Source: Vanilla planifolia
Lineage: Eukaryota > Streptophyta > Magnoliopsida > Asparagales > Orchidaceae
Assembly (NCBI GenBank): GCA_023846275.1
Contig: JAIUJO010000189.1
Coordinates: forward strand, 657,771 to 721,770
Direction of reading: 5' to 3'
DNA: 64,000 nucleotides
The notes under the pieces were generated by a model. That model saw only the letters and a program-made list of their open reading frames with translations. It did not search any database and was not told the DNA's origin. Of this stretch, positions 61,629-64,000 are shown piece after piece (position 1 is the stretch's first letter; each line of letters starts with the position of its first letter). The translations under genes were made by a program, and so were the position numbers.

Positions 61629-63100
61629 CTTTTTAAAGAAGAGATAGTAAAATAAGGAGTTAAGAGTAATGAATTAGAGTTCAAGCTTGTTATATGCATT
61701 TTCTCCAAGATAGAGAATTAATGTGGAAGACCAAACTGGGCATTCAACGAGCTCAACAGCTGGTTCGATCATCCGATTTAATCGTGCTGACCTAGTGATG
61801 TTAGCATGGTCTTTTAATGTTTTTAATGTCCACATTTATGTCTGCTGTAGGAATAAGATACGAAAAGATTTTTGAAAAAAAAGTGAATGAAGAAAATAGA
61901 AACACATCAAACAAAAAATAACAAAAAAATTTATCCCAACTATAGGTTGAACTTCAAGAATCATTTACTCTAAATTAAAATGTTTGTTAGATAAAAACAA
62001 AATACTGCTAAATCACTACTCCTTGGCTTAGCTACTTCAGTTAATCCATTTTTACCATTTCAGCAATTAATAGTCTAAAATAAACCAATATACTTGACAA
62101 GCTCAACAAGCAATTTCTACAAATCATACTTCAGTTCCTTCCAAGCAAAAGCCAACCCACCCCAACACGCTTAAAAAAAATAAATACAAACAACAAAAGC
62201 ATAATTAAGTTCATAAATCAAGAAACATGCAAAAAACCCATTCAACAAAATAACAATTTTTATTTTGATCTGTAACACGAAATAATTTGACAATAAAAAT
62301 TGATCAATTATATGAATTTTCTAATCTTGCTAAAGCATCGGATGATAACTAATGCATTTTATCAAAAGTTATAGTAGCTTCTTTAAAATTAAAAAATTTT
62401 ATATGGTTTTAGAAATACAAAATACTTTCTCATAAAGCTTCATTTGATTTAAGCACTTATACTCAAACAATTTTAAAATATCGCTATCTTGACCATCTAT
62501 ACTAGCATCCTTAATGTAAAGTATTGAGGCTAACTATAGATTTTAAGAAACAAAAGAGAATTTGAGTTGAAGAATTACTAGGTGCAGTGGGGTACTACAA
62601 AAAGGAAGCTCTTCCAAGTTCAAGATTTGAACTTAGAAATAATAAAGAGATAAAGAAAGAAAAAATGACCATGGAAGAGAAAATCAAATATAACCAATTA
62701 AATATTCTCCTTTCTCTCTCTCTCTCTCTCTTCTCCCTCCCCTCAACTCCATATGCTAAATGCCACGAATATATTTATGGAATTCCATGACATGACGAGG
62801 TAGTATTGAATTCCATGACAATAAAAATAATATCTTATTTTGATAATAATAAACACTTTAAATATTTATTATGTAATCTAATTTATCTATTTAGTATATT
62901 CTATAAATTATCATAAGATAAGTAGACTTATAGATCACTTATTGTGGAGTAGATAAGAATACTCTAAACTGAAGACAGAAAATGTTTTAATACTATCATA
63001 ATCATGTGTCCAATAAGCACCTCAAAGAACTTTAGAACTTCATGGAAAGTGCATACAGATTAAAATCTAATTTGCTATGATATTTCAAGAGCCTGCACTA
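61629..63100. other. AT-rich DNA between kinesin relic and gypsy remnant
   Basis: The preceding kinesin exon was expected on the minus strand above 61,628, but I could not read it. A (CT)n microsatellite lies at 62,711-62,731. The open frame 62,587-62,790 has no domain. Confidence 0.5.
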
Positions 63101-63109
63101 CATTACACA

Positions 63110-63970
63110 AGCAATCTAAAGTTCATTTAGTTGCGCTCTTTTAACCAAGGATTTTACTTCAATATATTTTGTGAAGCAATCAATTATCACAACAAAATAC
63201 CAATGTTTGCCCAAGGAAAATTGTTTTATAAACTAGGAAATGCCATAATACATTAATGGCTTTCATTGATCCTAGTAGTCAGGGCGGCAAATGTCTATTA
63301 AAATGACAATTTTTACAATCTCAACATATTGTGCAACATTCTTTTGCATTGTTAGCCAGCACAATTCTTGTTAAAAAAACTCATGACTAGGTTATAACCA
63401 AAAGAACTACTCCAATAATCCACAAAATAAATGGATTTAATAATGTCAAACAGCTTGAGAGGTTCGATAACATTTTTCCAAATTTTTAAGAACATGAAAG
63501 ACATAATAGATTAGCTTCTTATTTCCAACGCATTCTCATAGTTTTTTATAAGCTACAATCTGATTTTGCCTCGCAATGGCATGAAAATGGTTAATGCTCG
63601 ATTTCATAGCAAGATATGATTCTACACAGTGTAGCAATATGACCATCTAACTTATATAGGTCTCAAAATGTCTTTGGAGAATGCATTTTCAAAAAGTCTC
63701 AAACGCCATCAGGGTTAGCTTTACTTCCTTTCTTTAAACATGCTTGATAAGATGCCAAAATTGCACTCGAGTGGACTGACGTGCAACCCAAATTTTCATA
63801 ATTCTTGAAAGTTCTCTTTAAGATCCTCAACATAGACAAAGAATGATTGCTTTTGATAAAAAAGTCCTCAACATATGCATCATGATTCATTCCTCATTGA
63901 TGGCTAAAAACTATATTAACCATCTATTGATATGTTGCCCTTTCAGTTTTTAAAACAAATGACATGGCCT
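63110..63970 (-). mobile_element. Ty3-gypsy pol remnant (RT and integrase pieces)
   Basis: On the minus strand, starting at the right edge, are ATYQ-stop-MVNIVFSHQ and YVEDFFIKS (the RT YVDD box, at about 63,849-63,875), followed by LRILKRTFKNYENLG. About 450 bp further down comes LCWLTMQKNVAQYVE, which resembles the integrase zinc-binding region. FVVIIDCFTKYIEVKSL at about 63,160-63,225 is the first catalytic Asp region of the integrase core. In intact gypsy elements the YVDD box and this point are much further apart, so RNase H and connecting DNA have been deleted. Many stops. The element probably continues right of the window. Confidence 0.82.
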
Positions 63971-64000
63971 TTTAGCAACATATTGAAAATTGATGATAGA

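Noticed and set aside
1-64000. CRISPR arrays, prokaryotic operons, phage-like systems
   Set aside because: No direct repeats with regular unique spacers and no bacterial gene order were seen. The introns and plant retroelements show a eukaryotic nuclear sequence.

Overview
The window looks like nuclear DNA of a flowering plant, probably a eudicot. It is very AT-rich, full of decayed retroelements and simple repeats, and its recognisable genes are plant families with GT-AG introns. I found no intact protein-coding gene. Every gene-like locus I could recognise is broken by stops or frameshifts, so this is a graveyard region of repeats and pseudogenes. The species cannot be named from the sequence alone.

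Region 1 (1-16,745) is a composite block flanked by two inverted arms, 1-828 and 16,019-16,745. A third partial arm copy lies at 10,625-10,725. Inside are two direct copies of a 4.2-kb unit (about 858-5,102 and 11,749-15,970). Each copy carries a Ty1-copia RT/RNase H remnant, a short LTR, a related LTR in the opposite orientation, and about 2.2 kb of sequence that reads like plant mitochondrial intergenic DNA. The copies share at least three stop codons, so the unit was dead before it was duplicated. Between them are more organelle-like DNA and a six-exon D-type cyclin pseudogene on the minus strand (7,457-9,094).

Region 2 (16,746-38,690) is AT-rich intergenic DNA. It holds two diverged direct copies of a 3-4 kb repeat (about 23,330-26,000 and 32,190-36,180), each with a roughly 60-bp minisatellite near its left end. 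It also has short tandem duplications and a polypurine tract.

Region 3 (38,690-52,800) holds a short GC-rich fragment that could encode a small membrane protein, followed by a long minus-strand pseudogene of augmin subunit AUG5. The AUG5 relic has at least seven recognisable exons over 12.5 kb. One 4.9-kb intron has been swollen by repeats.

Region 4 (52,800-64,000) is AT-rich with microsatellites, a possible 5' leader near 54.3 kb, an isolated exon-like stretch at 57.5 kb, a kinesin-14 motor-domain pseudogene (60.5-61.6 kb, minus) and a Ty3-gypsy RT/integrase remnant at the right edge (minus).

The three clearest gene relics (D-type cyclin, augmin subunit 5, kinesin-14) are all cell-division or microtubule genes. 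All lie on the minus strand and all keep introns, so none is a processed retrocopy. The simplest reading is decayed genomic duplicates; whether they fell together is untested.
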